Of a DNA stretch of 64,000 nucleotides, positions 53,101 to 64,000 are shown piece after piece. Numbering within the stretch: the stretch's first letter is position 1; each line of letters opens with the position of its first letter. The translations under genes were made by a program, and so were the position numbers. The notes beneath the pieces are model-generated. The model did not search any database and had not been told where the DNA came from. It was given only the letters and a program-made list of their open reading frames with translations. Where the stretch lies: the NCBI RefSeq assembly GCF_020283565.1, contig NC_060061.1, forward strand, positions 26,573,362 to 26,637,361, written 5' to 3'. Origin of the DNA: Trifolium pratense (taxonomy: Eukaryota; Streptophyta; Magnoliopsida; Fabales; Fabaceae).

Positions 53101-56100
53101 CAATCTTCCAATCACCAATACAGGATAATTAGGAGCGAACGCTGTTATGAGGGCTCCAACAAGATACATCAGTGCAGCAACAAGCAGCTCTCTTCTTCTT
53201 CCTAAAGATAAAATTTGTCATGTAGGCTTCACTTGGGAAGGATATATCTAAAACAATAACTGATAAAAGGGTAAAATTACCTAAAAAGTCAGCAATATTG
53301 AAGGCTAACACAGAGCCTATTAAGGCACCATATAATGATCCACTAGTCTGCAAAAGACATCAAGCATCAATGTTTGAGCTCATATTCAAGATCAACATAC
53401 AATTGCTGCACTTAAAAAATGATTCATAAGAGGGACAAAAAGACAATGTAGGCATGAACAAATAAAGAACAGACCAAGAATTTAGTTTAAACTTACGAGA
53501 AGTCCAATTTCAACGGAGTCTAAGTCATACCAAGTTATTCCACTTTGTGATGGTGACTGCAAAGAAGGGAAATTATAAGTACACAAGCAAACTATGTAAG
53601 AAATACAACAGAATATCAGCTTCAGAAAAACCTGTTTAGTGTTGCATTAAAATTAGTCAAAGTAACCAAAGAAAGATACCAGCATAAAAAGCTATATTTC
53701 TGTGTATTGTACTACTACTACTATGAATATGAACACATCATACATTTTACTTCAATAAATAAAAAGACAATAGGTTACACCGTTAGTAAAGGAAATAATG
53801 AGAGGGAGAAGAGAACATGGAGAGTGTAATTTAGGAGGGAAGCTAGACGATATATAACAAAATGTACATAGGGAGGATTATCTGTGAGAATAAAGGTCTG
53901 GTGTAAAGGGGAAAACCCTTTGGAGGAGGTTAACTCTAATTCTGCATTCATCAATAATAAAAACTATTTTTATTCTCTCAACTATCATTTCTCAAATTTC
54001 CATTTCCCTGAGTTCCATCACTTAATGCTATGCTTCCACTTGTTCAAAAAATGCTATGCTTCCACAGGTCAAAGCTCTTATACTATTTATTGGGAAATAC
54101 CAAAACAAATGTCAATTTCTATGTGATTAAAACGAGCAATAAGCAAATAAAAAGAGAAATATTAGAAGAATAACACCAAGAGATGGGAAATAAGAAAATA
54201 CAGAGTACTGGAAATTACATAGAGAGGGAAATTTGGTATATTTCCCAACAAATCATTCATAACAAAAACTCGATTCATATCCCTTTTCCACAAATAAAAC
54301 TCGTCCATCATATGTTCCAAGATGCCCTGCTGAACTGCTTTTACACTCGGATCTCTTCCCACACTTCTATCAGGGGAAATGTTTCTAAACAATATAGACA
54401 CCATAAAAACCCAACTAAAGAGATCATGTGACTATTAGGACTTGGGACTGAAATTACATTACACGCAGAGCCTCTGTGATATGGATCTGGGTGATGCAAT
54501 GCATGAATCTATACAACTAATAATCACGGTCATATATATATATATATATATATCTAGTGAAGTTTATGGAATACATTACAGGTGAACCACGGAGTCTGGA
54601 GGACTATTATACTACAAGATCATACTTAAAACAGATGAAAAGTAACTAGTACTAGTACAGCATAAAAATCTGAATCTTTCAAGTTCGGAAAATTATATAC
54701 AGGTGCTACACCATTAAATAAATATAATGAAAATATTGCGTCGGTAACAAAAGTTTATTAGAAGGGTGTACCTGAATGGAAATTGTTGCACTAGATGTGG
54801 CACCAATGTCATAGCCAAATAGTAGACCACCAAAAGCTGGGAAGAGAAATCTGAGATTTTTAAAACACGTTTTAGGTAAGTCAACAGGCACAGCTCTTAT
54901 TTTATTTTATCTTCTTTTCACCAGGAAAGAGTATCACATAGTTAATTAAAGACTTGCTAGCAGAAAATCAAGGGTGGATACAGAACATGAAATGATGTCA
55001 ATTTTTTCCTTGTAGTTGTTAAATTGTTTCGTCAACGTCAAGCAGAAAGAAAAGGAAGAAATTGAAAATAAGGAACACTTTTACAAGATATACATTAAAT
55101 CAACCTACAGCATGCGACACAAACTACTTTTATCATTTTGATAAGATATTAAGTTTCAACAGAATAACTAAAAGCTCAAGGTATGATATCTGAGCACCAA
55201 GTGATTTCTCGAAAAACTATTGAAAGGGGCATTGATTTCATTGGAACCAAATTTCTCCAAAATGAAGAAAACCAATGCTCATTGATAATAACCTGGGACC
55301 AAATTCATTGTCGCTGCTGCCTACACCATCATCCTCAGTCTCACCACCACCATAATAGTTTTCAGAACAAAATATTAATATTTCATGGAAATATAGTAAC
55401 AAACCAAACATGGTTATCCTAGTCTATATGTGTAGTTAAACATTTCCACGGCACAATATTCCATGAATCAAACAGCGCCCAAGACACAAGAGTGAGACAT
55501 GAATAGGTGATGTAGAAAGAAAGAGCAATGGATTCCTTCTCCATGACAATGCAACGCACATCAGTCATCATCTATCCTTCATAAGTAACACATTTCTCCA
55601 CCCAGCAAACACAATAACCATAACACCATGCCTAGAAACTAAAGTCCTCTAATGTAGCTAGTCCAAGCTAAAAGTTGATTCTTTATGCAGCTAACATCTA
55701 TTGTATATGTAACTTTTAACAGAAATAAAGTATGATAAGATTTCCGAACAACGTTTAAAAGATAATACAGAAGGGGTTAAAAGGTAATAGCACCCACGGG
55801 AGAATTGCAGCAGAGACGGAATAGTCTTGAGTGCCATGAAATCCATTAAGCAGACGCTCCCTTTCACTTCTATCCTCAATGGATGATTTTCCTTCCTAAC
55901 GAAAATCAATGCATTTCAAGTGTTATAAAATCTAGTAAATACCAATGCATAACAACAAATTAGTTTAGTTAGCACTAAAATAATACAAGTCTCTACTCTC
56001 TATGTATGAATGTGACTGTGTATCTATTTGCAAGTATTCAGCTTATTCTTGTTTCATTTTTTCCCAAAAGAGCAAAGACCAAAAACAAATAAATAGATAT

Positions 56101-56804
56101 GAAGCACAAACACCGGACACAACAATGATATGTAAACACCAGTAATAATTTAAGAAAAATGAAGTGAATGTAATTACACGTGTCAGTGTGGTGTTCAACA
56201 CCAGACACACCTGTAATCTGAAGTGTCGGTGCTAAAATCGTAACTCGTAATTCTCTGATTACATTGACAGATAGGCATGCAAAAAATGGTAATTTTAATC
56301 CTGTTATTTCATTGGACACTCTCACCATAAAAAAGGGGAAATTTAGTATATGCCAACTTGTTGAGTATATGAATTGCAAAACCACAAATGAAGCTGTTTA
56401 AACTTGTTTTCAACTTTTCTTTGAGCTCATTTTTCTTTTTGGTGTTAACCCTCCAGTTCTCGAAAAAAACTTAGTAATCTTTCGGCGATGAGGTAAGTAA
56501 AGTGTGACCGATAATAGTTGAATTGAACTCATATTAAGTTTATAACAGAAACAAGTTCAAATTTTTTAGGTTACCCGTTAATGTTTTGAAGCCAAATATG
56601 AGCCCCTTTTTTAGCTTTTCTTATAATTTCAACAGTTCGATTCCCTCCCAATACAGTTATTCTCATAAAATAACAAAATTTTGCACATGCAACAAGGATT
56701 TATGAAATTGAAATTGCCTATAGATAGAAGAAAAAGGAGAAGAAGAAGAAAGATAGAACCTGAGAGAAAGAGGATACTGGAGGTTGTTCTGGATCAGACG
56801 CCAT
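50173..56804 (-). CDS. Vacuolar glucose transporter / D-xylose-proton symporter-like sugar porter, 14 exons (501 aa)
   Basis: Coding exons in transcript order: 56804-56760, 55895-55798, 54850-54772, 53556-53497, 53347-53281, 53201-53077, 52734-52633, 52472-52104, 52014-51967, 51860-51798, 51086-51006, 50777-50679, 50596-50459, 50304-50173. All have GT-AG borders, and the lengths sum to 1506 nt with phases that fit. The protein starts MASDPEQPPVSSFSQ. It has the MFS sugar-porter motifs: FPAFGGLLFGYDIGATS (TM1), FLGRRRE (about 117), PASPRWLL (230), QQITGQPSVLYYA (314), DRLGRRPLLLGG (364), GWLMIAEIFPLRLRGRG (in exon 13, 413-458) and PETKGLTLEEIE near the end. Length and text match the plant VGT1/VGT2 (XYLL) group, which moves glucose across the tonoplast. 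The short N-terminus, without a transit peptide, argues against the plastid paralogue. It looks intact. Confidence 0.96.
54532..54552. repeat. (TA)n in intron 3 of the transporter gene
   Basis: About 21 bases of TA dinucleotides. Introns 1 to 3 (0.86, 0.95 and 1.2 kb) are the longest and otherwise look like ordinary AT-rich intron. Confidence 0.9.
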
Positions 56805-57157
56805 TGCTTTCAAGTTTTAAATGTTGCTTCAACAAAAAAGAGTTGGCAATGTATATAGGAAAATATCTGGTGGGGCTGGTGACACTCTTTAATTTTATTT
56901 ATAAAAAAAACTATTTAATTAAAAAATATTATAAAAAATTATTATTTAACATGTTTAAAAAGTGTATGGGGTAACCAACATGGTGGTGCAACAAGTAGAT
57001 ACTTGGATTTATTAACCATTTATTTTCGGGTTTGATCGGTATATATGAAGAAATATTTGTTGGGATATGTCAACCTCTTAAATGAATCTCAATTACCTCA
57101 AGATGATTAGTCTTGCGCGGATGATACAAAAAATAAAATAGCAATGTTTATTTATTA
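56805..57157 (-). promoter_or_regulatory. Upstream region of the transporter gene
   Basis: The minus strand has a TATATA motif (complement of 56852-56857) about 50 bases before the ATG, and a ttttttttataaataaaatt stretch further up. If the first is the TATA box, the leader is very short. A 5'-UTR intron or an alternative start cannot be excluded. Confidence 0.35.
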
Positions 57158-57327
57158 GAAAAATGTTAAACAGTGTCGGGGCACAGTTTAAAGATGTAAA
57201 TATAGTAATATGACATTTGAACTTATGCAGTCAACTTTTCAAAAATCTAAACAGCATTATTTTCAATTTAAATATTTGTATTTTTTTTATTTCCTTAACA
57301 ATACCCGGGACACGGGTTAGTATGATA
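57158..57327 (+). mobile_element. Double-hairpin MITE, diverged copy (about 170 bp)
   Basis: Left gaaaaatgttaaacagtgtc then ggggcacagttta. Right ccttaacaatacccgggaca then cgggttagtatga. Centre tgacatttgaacttatgcag, tcaacttttc. Same layout as the full copies, with decayed stems and no exact TSD. Confidence 0.65.
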
Positions 57328-57328
57328 C

Positions 57329-57480
57329 TACCTCCGTCCCATTTTATAAAATCTTATTTGACTAAATGCACTATTCATATGTTTTGTTTGACCATATTTT
57401 TTTTAAAGTATATAAATGTAAATATTGTCATGTAAAATCTTGTTTGATTTGTGTCGATGTATATTTTTAGAATATCAAAT
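57329..57480. repeat. Stowaway-like relic
   Basis: ctacctccgtcccattttat aaaatcttatttgac and a later taaaatcttgtttgattt have the style of Stowaway ends, but no intact pair was found. Confidence 0.35.
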
Positions 57481-57591
57481 TTATATAATTTGTAATAATA
57501 TTATCATGTAAACTAAGTGGTGGTTGGAGGAAACAACGGCATGGATAAGTATCCGGACACGTTTCAATACTATTTGACTAAGCTTGCTATT

Positions 57592-58637
57592 TATTTATAG
57601 ACAAAAATATGTTGTAATTTATCTTATTTATTTGTAATACTTTGTTCTTTTATTTTTTATTTGTAACAGATATGTCTTTAATCTTGTATATTTGTAACAC
57701 TTAGATACTTTTTCCAATTTTTTATTAAAAAAATATTGATGTGACTTGCCACATCAGATAATTTTATTTTTAAAATTCTATTTTTATTATAGAAATTCAG
57801 AAGTGTTAAAAATCTAATTAAAATTGTAAAAAAAAAAAAACTCAAAATGAGTCTTCATCATCTTCATGTTGTTCTTCATTAAAACCCCAATTCCAAAATT
57901 GAAATTCCAAATTTGCAATATACCAAAAATAATTTAGAGCTTTTGTTTTGTACATATCAAGTTCACTATTACATAATCCATTTCACTGTAAGTCTATAAC
58001 GCCACAATCGTGCTTGTCGTCGCCAACCACACCTCATCCCTCCATTGCAGCACACCGTCAGCAGTCGTGTATCAGATGTTGACATTAATTGGTTTGTTTA
58101 TAGCAATTTGAAACATTTCTCATCTCAAAGATAAAACTTAAAAGAAAAGTTTTCTTTAACAATCACATTTAGATGTTAAAACCTTAAGCACATAGGGAAG
58201 ATTAAAATGTTACAGAAAAAGAAAATAAATGGAAGATTAAAAGAATACAACACTAAAATAGCATTGATAGAGAAAATTTTTGAGATCTGAAGCAGGAAAC
58301 AAAAACATTCATTGTTGGTAAATTTAGGGTTTAATGAAAATTAGGGATTTCACTTTTAGAACTTAGAAGAAAATGAGGTAAACAAAATACATAAATCCAT
58401 GCTATTAGGTATTTTTTCTACCTGTAATACATATTTAACGTGGCAAACAAAATACATATTTAAAAAATAAATTTATCTGATGTGACAAGCCACGTTAATA
58501 AATAATGAGAAAAATCACTGAAGTGTTACAAATATAAAAGATAAATGATTTGTATGTTACAAATAAAAGATAAAGACTAAAGTGTTACAAATAAATAAGA
58601 AAAATGATCTATGGTGTAATTTTGTCTTATTTATAAT
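57592..58637. mobile_element. Non-autonomous element with about 190-bp terminal inverted repeats
   Basis: 57597-57790 (tatagacaaaaatatgttgt ..., cttatttatttgtaata, tttttatttgtaaca, tatatttgtaacac, gacttgccacatcagat) recurs inverted at about 58440-58632 with the same order of motifs. Long TIRs suggest a Mutator-like element. The interior (57790-58440) has no ORF of note, and the exact ends and TSD were not resolved. Confidence 0.7.
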
Positions 58638-58850
58638 AAAGGTTGGTTTGGATTCGCTTATGCTTAGGAGAAACAACTTATATAAATAAATAAGTTTTTA
58701 AAATAATTTATTATAAATATACAATTTTTGTTAATGAAAACTTGTGAATTAACATAAAAATAATTTATAATTGAAAGAGTTGATATTGAGAAACATATAT
58801 GTGAAAGGACTATTAACTTAAGGTTTTGGGTAAAAACATTATGTCAAAAT

Positions 58851-59178
58851 TGATATGGTTTTTTGTGTTTTTGTATTGCGGAATTTGGTGAGATATAAAT
58901 TTAGGGAGAAAACTCTCCTCAAATATATGGTTATATGAAGAATACTAAAGTTCTTGTTTTATTCATTATGCTTATGGCTCTATATATAGAGCTACATAAA
59001 AAACAAATCATATATTTTTAAAACAAAACTAATCCTATAATAAATTCTAAACAAATCTTAAATATTCTAAATAGAGATATAAATCATAAAACCTAATATT
59101 ATCATATTTTAAATATAAATCTAAATAATATTTAAATCTAAGATCTTCAGAAGATATTTAGACATATTATTCTCAACA
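58851..59178 (-). repeat. 3' LTR of the copia derivative
   Basis: Direct repeat of 60719-61046. It contains ctctatatatagagc, a palindromic TATA-like stretch. Confidence 0.93.
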
Positions 59179-60687
59179 CTCCTCCTTGACTGAATATCTT
59201 TTGTGCGTATCCAATCTGAGCTTCTTGAAAAATTATTCTTCTTGTTTTGATTCTTCTTCTTATCGCAAGCTTTAGCATCTTTGTGCCTTGTGGACTTCAT
59301 GGTAGAAACATTGCATTTGTTATGACTTTTAGGTGATTTTTCACAAGCATATTTATTCTCCTCCTTAACTTGAAATTTCTTCAAAATACCTGAATCTTCG
59401 CGATCTTCTTTGAATTTAAGTTCTTTTTTCTCTTCAATAATATGATCATTCTTCATTAAATCTAAAACAAATCTTTTGCCTTTAATCTGAGATGTGATCA
59501 CTTCCTTATTGTTTTGATCCTTAATCACACAACTTTTATGTTCAAATATCACTTTATAATTTTTCTCCAACAACTGAGCAACACTTAAAAGATTCTGATT
59601 AATTTCAGGAACATATAAAACATTGGAAATTTGTTTCATACCTGCATGAGTTTAATTGAAATTGTTCCAATGCCTTCTACTGCAATTTGTTCTCCATTCC
59701 CAATTCTGACTTTGGAAATAGAAGTTTTATTGAGCTCTTTGAAAAGATCTCGATCATAAGTCATATGGTTTGTGCAACCACTGTCAATGAGCCATTCTTT
59801 TGACGGTTTGTTGGTTGTAAAACCTGAGATTGCAAGTAGTAGTTCCTGGTCTTCTTCATATTGTTCATGAGCAATGTTAACATCTCTTTGTTGTTGTTGT
59901 GATGTGCATACCTTCATCATATGACCTAATTTACCACATTTTTCACATTTTGCATCAGGCCTCCACCAACAATTCTTTGGTGAGTGATTATCCTTTTTGC
60001 AATGAGGACATGGTTTGTGTTGGTATTTCTTTCCAAAACCTCTTGCTAGACATATACCATCTATAGTTCTTTCTTCCCTCATAAGTCTTCTTTGTTCTTG
60101 TGCATGCAATGCATGTAACACTTCTGGCAGAGTGATTTTACTCAAATCTTTTGTGTTCTCCAAGGCGGCTATAGAGGCTTCATATCTTTCAGGTACCGTT
60201 ACAAGGAGTTTTTCCACAATTCTGGAATCAGAAAATTGAGTGCCTAGTAATCGTACCTTATTAGCAATACCCAATAATTTATCAGCGTATGTCTTGATTG
60301 TTTCATCCTCCTTCATTCTTTGCAACTCGAACTCTCTCAATAAATTCATAACTTGCATGCTTCGAATCCTTTCATCTCCTTTATATTCTTCTTTTAGGTA
60401 ATCCTAAATTTCTTTTGGTGTTTTGAGAGTCATGATTTTAATAAAGACGGTTTGTGAGACACTTGCAAACAAACAAGTCTTTGCCTTTGCCCTCTTGGTT
60501 TTTCTTTCTTTATGAGTTTCATCTGTTCTGCTGTGGGATCTTTTGGTAACGAAGAAATATCGTAATCATCCTCCACAGTTTCCGATAGATCTAGAGCATC
60601 TAAGAATGCCTCCATTCTCACCGCCCAAAGATCATAGTCTTCTCCATCAAAGATCGGAGGAGCAACCTTTGAAAAATCCATCTTCAC
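59121..60687 (-). pseudogene. gag-protease reading region of the copia derivative, with breaks
   Basis: Reading right to left: the gag start at 60687 (MKMDFSKVAPPIFDGEDYDLW), a frame change near 60505, an in-frame TAG at 60406-60404, then a long open piece 60358-59636. That piece has the gag helical region (LLREFELQRMKEDETIKTYA), two zinc knuckles (CPHCKKDNHSPKNC, CEKCGKLGHMMKVC) and the protease site WLIDSGCTNHM. A further frame change near 59640 leads to 59639-59121 (ISNVLYVPEINQNLLSVAQL), which then passes into a lysine-rich tail and the LTR, where integrase would normally follow. Gag would form particles and the protease would process it, but the breaks make a full product unlikely. Confidence 0.88.
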
Positions 60688-60718
60688 AGGTCCTTATGAA
60701 CGTTGGCTCGGATGCCAC

Positions 60719-61046
60719 TGATATGGTTTTTTGTGTTTTTGTATTGCGGAATTTGGTGAGATATAAATTTAGGGAGAAAACTCTCCTCAAATATAGGGTT
60801 ATATGAAGAATACTAAAGTTCTTGTTTTATTCATTATGTTTATGGCTCTATATATAGAGCTACATAAAAAACAAATCATGTATTTTTAAAACAAAACTAA
60901 TCCTATAATAAATTCTAAACAAATCTTAAATATTCTAAATAGAGATATAAATCATAAAACCTAATATTATCATATTTTAAATATAAATCTAAATAATATT
61001 TAAATCTAAGATCTTCAGAAGATATTTAGGCATATTATTCTCAACA
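60719..61046 (-). repeat. 5' LTR of the copia derivative
   Basis: TG...CA borders, same length as the other LTR, followed outward by the AAAAT duplication. Confidence 0.93.
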
Positions 61047-61279
61047 AAAATAACTTATGTGATTGCTCAAAACTCAATGTTTGATCCAATCCAGCGAGAC
61101 TCCCTCTCAACGGCTTATTTGTGATATTTGGTTGATGATGGGGCAATAAGTGAATGGTGACTCAAAACTCAATGTGTTAATCCAACTAGTGAGGCTTACT
61201 CTCAATAGTCCAACAGTCACATATACAGTATAAAATACAACTTAACCTATACGGTGTTGGAATCAAAGAGAGAACAAAA
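61047..61279. repeat. Spacer with a short local duplication
   Basis: ctcaaaactcaatgt followed by tgatccaa-like text occurs at about 61069 and 61161. No gene. Confidence 0.5.
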
Positions 61280-62169
61280 TCTTTTATATTATAAGCTTGT
61301 ATACACAAGCAAACCCTAAACCCTAATTTGTTTTTCCTGTTTTCCCTCCATTTTATCTTGCAATTTTTATTAAAAAATAATACAATGTTGTCTTGATTAG
61401 GATTCGAACCCGCAACCCTTCAATGCAAGGCAATACTTCCAACCACTATGGCAAGTATACCAATTGTGATTAAAATTATGTGCAATAATTGATAAGCACC
61501 AACAATTTTAAAAGTATATCATATCAAAATTATTGTTGATTATATTATTCACCACGAAATATTTTTATGTCCTTCCCGATCAATGATTTTTTTTTCTACC
61601 GGATCATAAATTTAGAGAATAATATTATCATGTGAAATTTGGAAAGTTATTATCAAACTCAATTCTGCTAAATCAAATTTTTTTTGCAATACAATCAAAC
61701 ACAACCATAGTCATGTCATTAATTAATATTGATCATCTGACGTGAGAATTCCTTTTAAATTTCAACAGAGACAATTTCCTATAATGATTTCTTTTGCGAT
61801 GACTATTAATAAGAGTCAGAGACAATCTTTAAAGCATGTTGGGATATATCTTTCGTCGCCGGTGTTTTCACATGGTCAGTTGTATGTTGCAATTTCAAGA
61901 GTTACTTCTTGAAAAGGATTAAAAATATTGATCATCGATGATAACAGTGAAGACACGACTAAGAATTCGAATGTGGTCTATAAGGAAGTCTTCCGTAATA
62001 TAACATAATTTTCTTTGTATGAATATTTATCCAAAATTATTGTTGAACTATCGTTTAATGTTACTCAACTTTTTTCATATATCTTATGTTATCGAAATTA
62101 TCGCATCTTATTTAATCATTATATATCTTACGACTAATCAGACCCGTGCAGTACAGGTCGATGTTCTAG
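61280..62169 (+). mobile_element. Helitron C (890 bp) with a helicase relic
   Basis: 5' end TCTTTTATATTATAAGC after an A. 3' end has an imperfect hairpin (gacccgtgc...gtacaggtc, 62141-62159), then gatgttCTAG, then T. The first about 440 bp match 42253-42705. A fragment of the Helitron helicase lies before the 3' end. Together these mark a deletion derivative of an autonomous Helitron. Confidence 0.82.
61748..62008 (+). pseudogene. C-terminal fragment of a Helitron (Pif1-like) helicase
   Basis: The frame reads [50 protein letters not shown], then a TGA, then KGLKILIIDD ... NVVYKEVFRNI and a TAA at 62006-62008. This is the last helicase motif region of plant Helitron proteins (family text [11 protein letters not shown]...GQLYVA.SRV). 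One in-frame stop and the absence of everything upstream make it a relic. Confidence 0.88.
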
Positions 62170-62532
62170 TTACATATAAAGCTCATAAAAAGTTTTTTTT
62201 ACTTAAAATCTTTAACTTTTTTTTCATTTTTATCTCATTAACTATTATTGCAAAAATCGGGAAGAAAAAAAAAAGATGAGGCAATTTAGTTCCCACCCGC
62301 CCTTGCTTGCGAGTCTAAGAGCAACTTCATCCTTGCATCTGCTAACCGATGTTAAAACAACACACACAAAATGAGTTCTACTAATGATGTACTAGAAAAA
62401 AAAATAGTCATGTACTCCAATAAATAAAAGAGTCATACTATTTTAAAAGATTCATACTATTTTAAAAAATGAAACTAATCGAATGTTGTAAAAGAAAATG
62501 AAATAAATTAAGCTATGTGATTGTTGTTCATA
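62170..62532. other. AT-rich spacer, no gene
   Basis: No recognised element or ORF. Confidence 0.5.
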
Positions 62533-62650
62533 AGTCCTAGTTCAACCGGTAAAAACGTCATAATTATTAGGTCGGATATCATAATCGGGGTTAGAATCAC
62601 ACCTCCATCACTTATGTGTATGAGTTTATAGTGATTTTCTCATTTTGTCC
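62533..62650 (+). mobile_element. tRNA-derived SINE, plus strand
   Basis: aagtcctagttcaaccggta is box-A-like. taggtcggatatcataatcg then gggttagaatcacacc stands where box B would be. It ends near atagtgattttctcattttg. Related to 28966-29091. TSDs not resolved. Confidence 0.65.
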
Positions 62651-63765
62651 ATCTTAATAAAATATGCAAAGGAGAGTGTATTATTAACATTTTTCTTTTA
62701 GTGGGAATTAGCTTGAAAAAAAATAATGGGCATGCATTATTAAAACCAGATTGTTTTCTTTTGTAGTGGGAGTTTCTAAATAATAATATTATGTTGATCA
62801 TCTCTCAAAAGGAAGATTATGCTAAACATTTACATTTCATTTTTTAAAATATAAAACAGGTAGTTTTTTTTCTTTAGATAATATTCTAATATTAAGTCAA
62901 AATTTGATATCAATGGTTGCTGGCTAAGGTAATGTTTGACCTAACTTTTTTTCAACTTATTATCACTTAAAAGAAGAAGTAGGGCCAAACACAATTTCAA
63001 ATAAGTAACTTAATTTTATAGTTGAAAATTGAGTAAAAGGAAATATTTGAAAAGTAAAAAAATACCAACTTAATTTAAAAGTCGCCTGACTTATTTTCCT
63101 CATGCCCTCTTCGATTCTCACCAACTACATTTTTTTCTTTTGTAAATACTCCTTACCAAACATTCTAACACCGATAAGTAGGAGTGTCGCTAGATTGAAT
63201 TTTTCTATAGGAAATTTTACACGACTCCATCCTTCTATTGATTTGTTAGGCCATACGAAAGGGAATATCATTAACTTTAATCAACATATTAACTTAAGGA
63301 TAACTTTTCTCCGCGCCTCCCAAAAGTACTCGTGTGTTTTGTGAATTCTCAAAATACTCTGCCTGTTACTTGAGATGTAAGTTGAATTCACAAATTAAGT
63401 GACAAGTACCGTAAAAATGTGATCGTTTTGTTACCCTCACCCTTTCCTACCATCCACAAATTTTTATAGAAAAAACACAGTTTGCAAGATAACATGCAAA
63501 CTTTTTCTCAAGTGTTTGCATTTTAAACAACGAACTCTCCCTTTATACATTTTGACTGATATTCACACATCCTAAAAGATGTTGCGATTTGATAATACCA
63601 ATGTTTATAAGTATGACAATAACGATGTTGATATAACTCTCTTGCCACAATATGACATTATTCAGGTATAAAAGTTATGTTTTTTTTTTTTTTAAGTGTG
63701 CTTATTTTTATTTATTATTTTTTTTATATTGAACAAAATAATTGTTTTAAGTATAACTAAATACA
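62651..63765. other. Intergenic, no supported gene
   Basis: AT-rich. The small frame 63102-63344 has no recognised family. Confidence 0.5.
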
Positions 63766-64000
63766 TTAGGCTAAATTGCATTTTTAGCCCCCTAAGTTTT
63801 AGATGTTGCAATTTTAGCCCCCTATGTTTCAAAATAGCACTTTTGACCCCCTAACTTTAACCCCTTTTGCAGAAGGTCAATTTTGACCAAGTCAACACTG
63901 ATGTCGCAAGTCACTTAAGTGACTCAGCTGCCACATCAATTTTTTGTCACTTATTATTTGAAAAAAAAAATAAGAAAAGGAAGAATAAAAGCAGATTAAC
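63766..64000 (+). mobile_element. Left end of a further inverted-repeat element, cut by the window
   Basis: aggctaaattgcatttttag ccccctaagt, with the ttgcaattttagccccct unit repeated, followed by aagtcaacactgatgtcgca and gctgccacatcaatttttt. This is the terminal style of a frequent plant MULE/MITE group. The other end is outside the window. Confidence 0.5.

Larger units (their letters stand above)
58851..61046 (-). mobile_element. copia deletion derivative with gag and protease only (2196 bp), minus strand
   Basis: Two 328-bp LTRs (58851-59178 and 60719-61046), TGATATGG...CTCAACA, differ at about four positions by eye. The 5-bp TSD AAAAT is exact (58846-58850 and 61047-61051). Next to the right LTR the minus strand reads GTGGCATCCGAGCC, a variant initiator-Met-type primer site. 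Next to the left LTR is the purine tract caaggaggag. The interior holds gag and protease but neither integrase, RT nor RNase H, so it depends on another element for reverse transcription. Confidence 0.93.

Overview
This is plant nuclear DNA. It is AT-rich, has spliced genes, and is packed with plant transposon families. The element repertoire (Tat-type Ty3/gypsy, short iMet-primed copia and TRIM elements, FAR1-type MULEs, Helitrons, tRNA-derived SINEs) and the two host genes suggest a legume, most likely Medicago or a close relative. The species is inferred from general resemblance only.

Two convincing host genes are present. A single-exon GRAS transcription factor of the SCL4/SCL7 type lies at 31541-33202 (+). 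A 14-exon vacuolar glucose transporter / D-xylose-proton-symporter-like gene lies at 50173-56804 (-). All its exons can be placed by hand, and they give an unbroken 501-residue protein. Nothing suggests that the two genes work together.

The rest is mobile DNA in layers. 1-4.5 kb: a broken Ty1/copia element. 5.4-8.4 kb: a MULE with long terminal inverted repeats carrying a decayed FAR1-type transposase gene. 10-12 kb: a degenerate coding relic, a SINE with perfect target-site duplications (TSDs) and a TRIM. 12.75-22.5 kb: a complete, apparently very young Ty3/gypsy (Tat-lineage) element with 783-bp LTRs, intact gag-pro and pol frames, and an extra antisense ORF that has its own TATA-like and AATAAA signals. 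23.2-25.7 kb: a 2.5-kb non-autonomous LTR element with an unrecognised ORF that begins inside its LTR. 28.3 kb: a hAT-type element. 34.8-39.4 kb: a dense cluster of small elements (three Stowaway-like copies, hairpin-ended MITEs, a SINE and a retroposed insertion). 39.9-48.7 kb: a hAT-like element with an 8-bp TSD split by two Helitrons, which themselves hold further insertions. 57-62 kb: another inverted-repeat element, a gag-protease-only copia derivative and a Helitron with a helicase relic. The window ends inside another repeat.

A recurrent theme is a family of roughly 150-175-bp MITEs with a palindromic hairpin at each end and 9-bp TSDs. At least four copies have exact TSDs, and several partial copies are also present. 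No rRNA, bona fide tRNA or CRISPR array was seen. All comparisons were made by eye, so identity statements are approximate.
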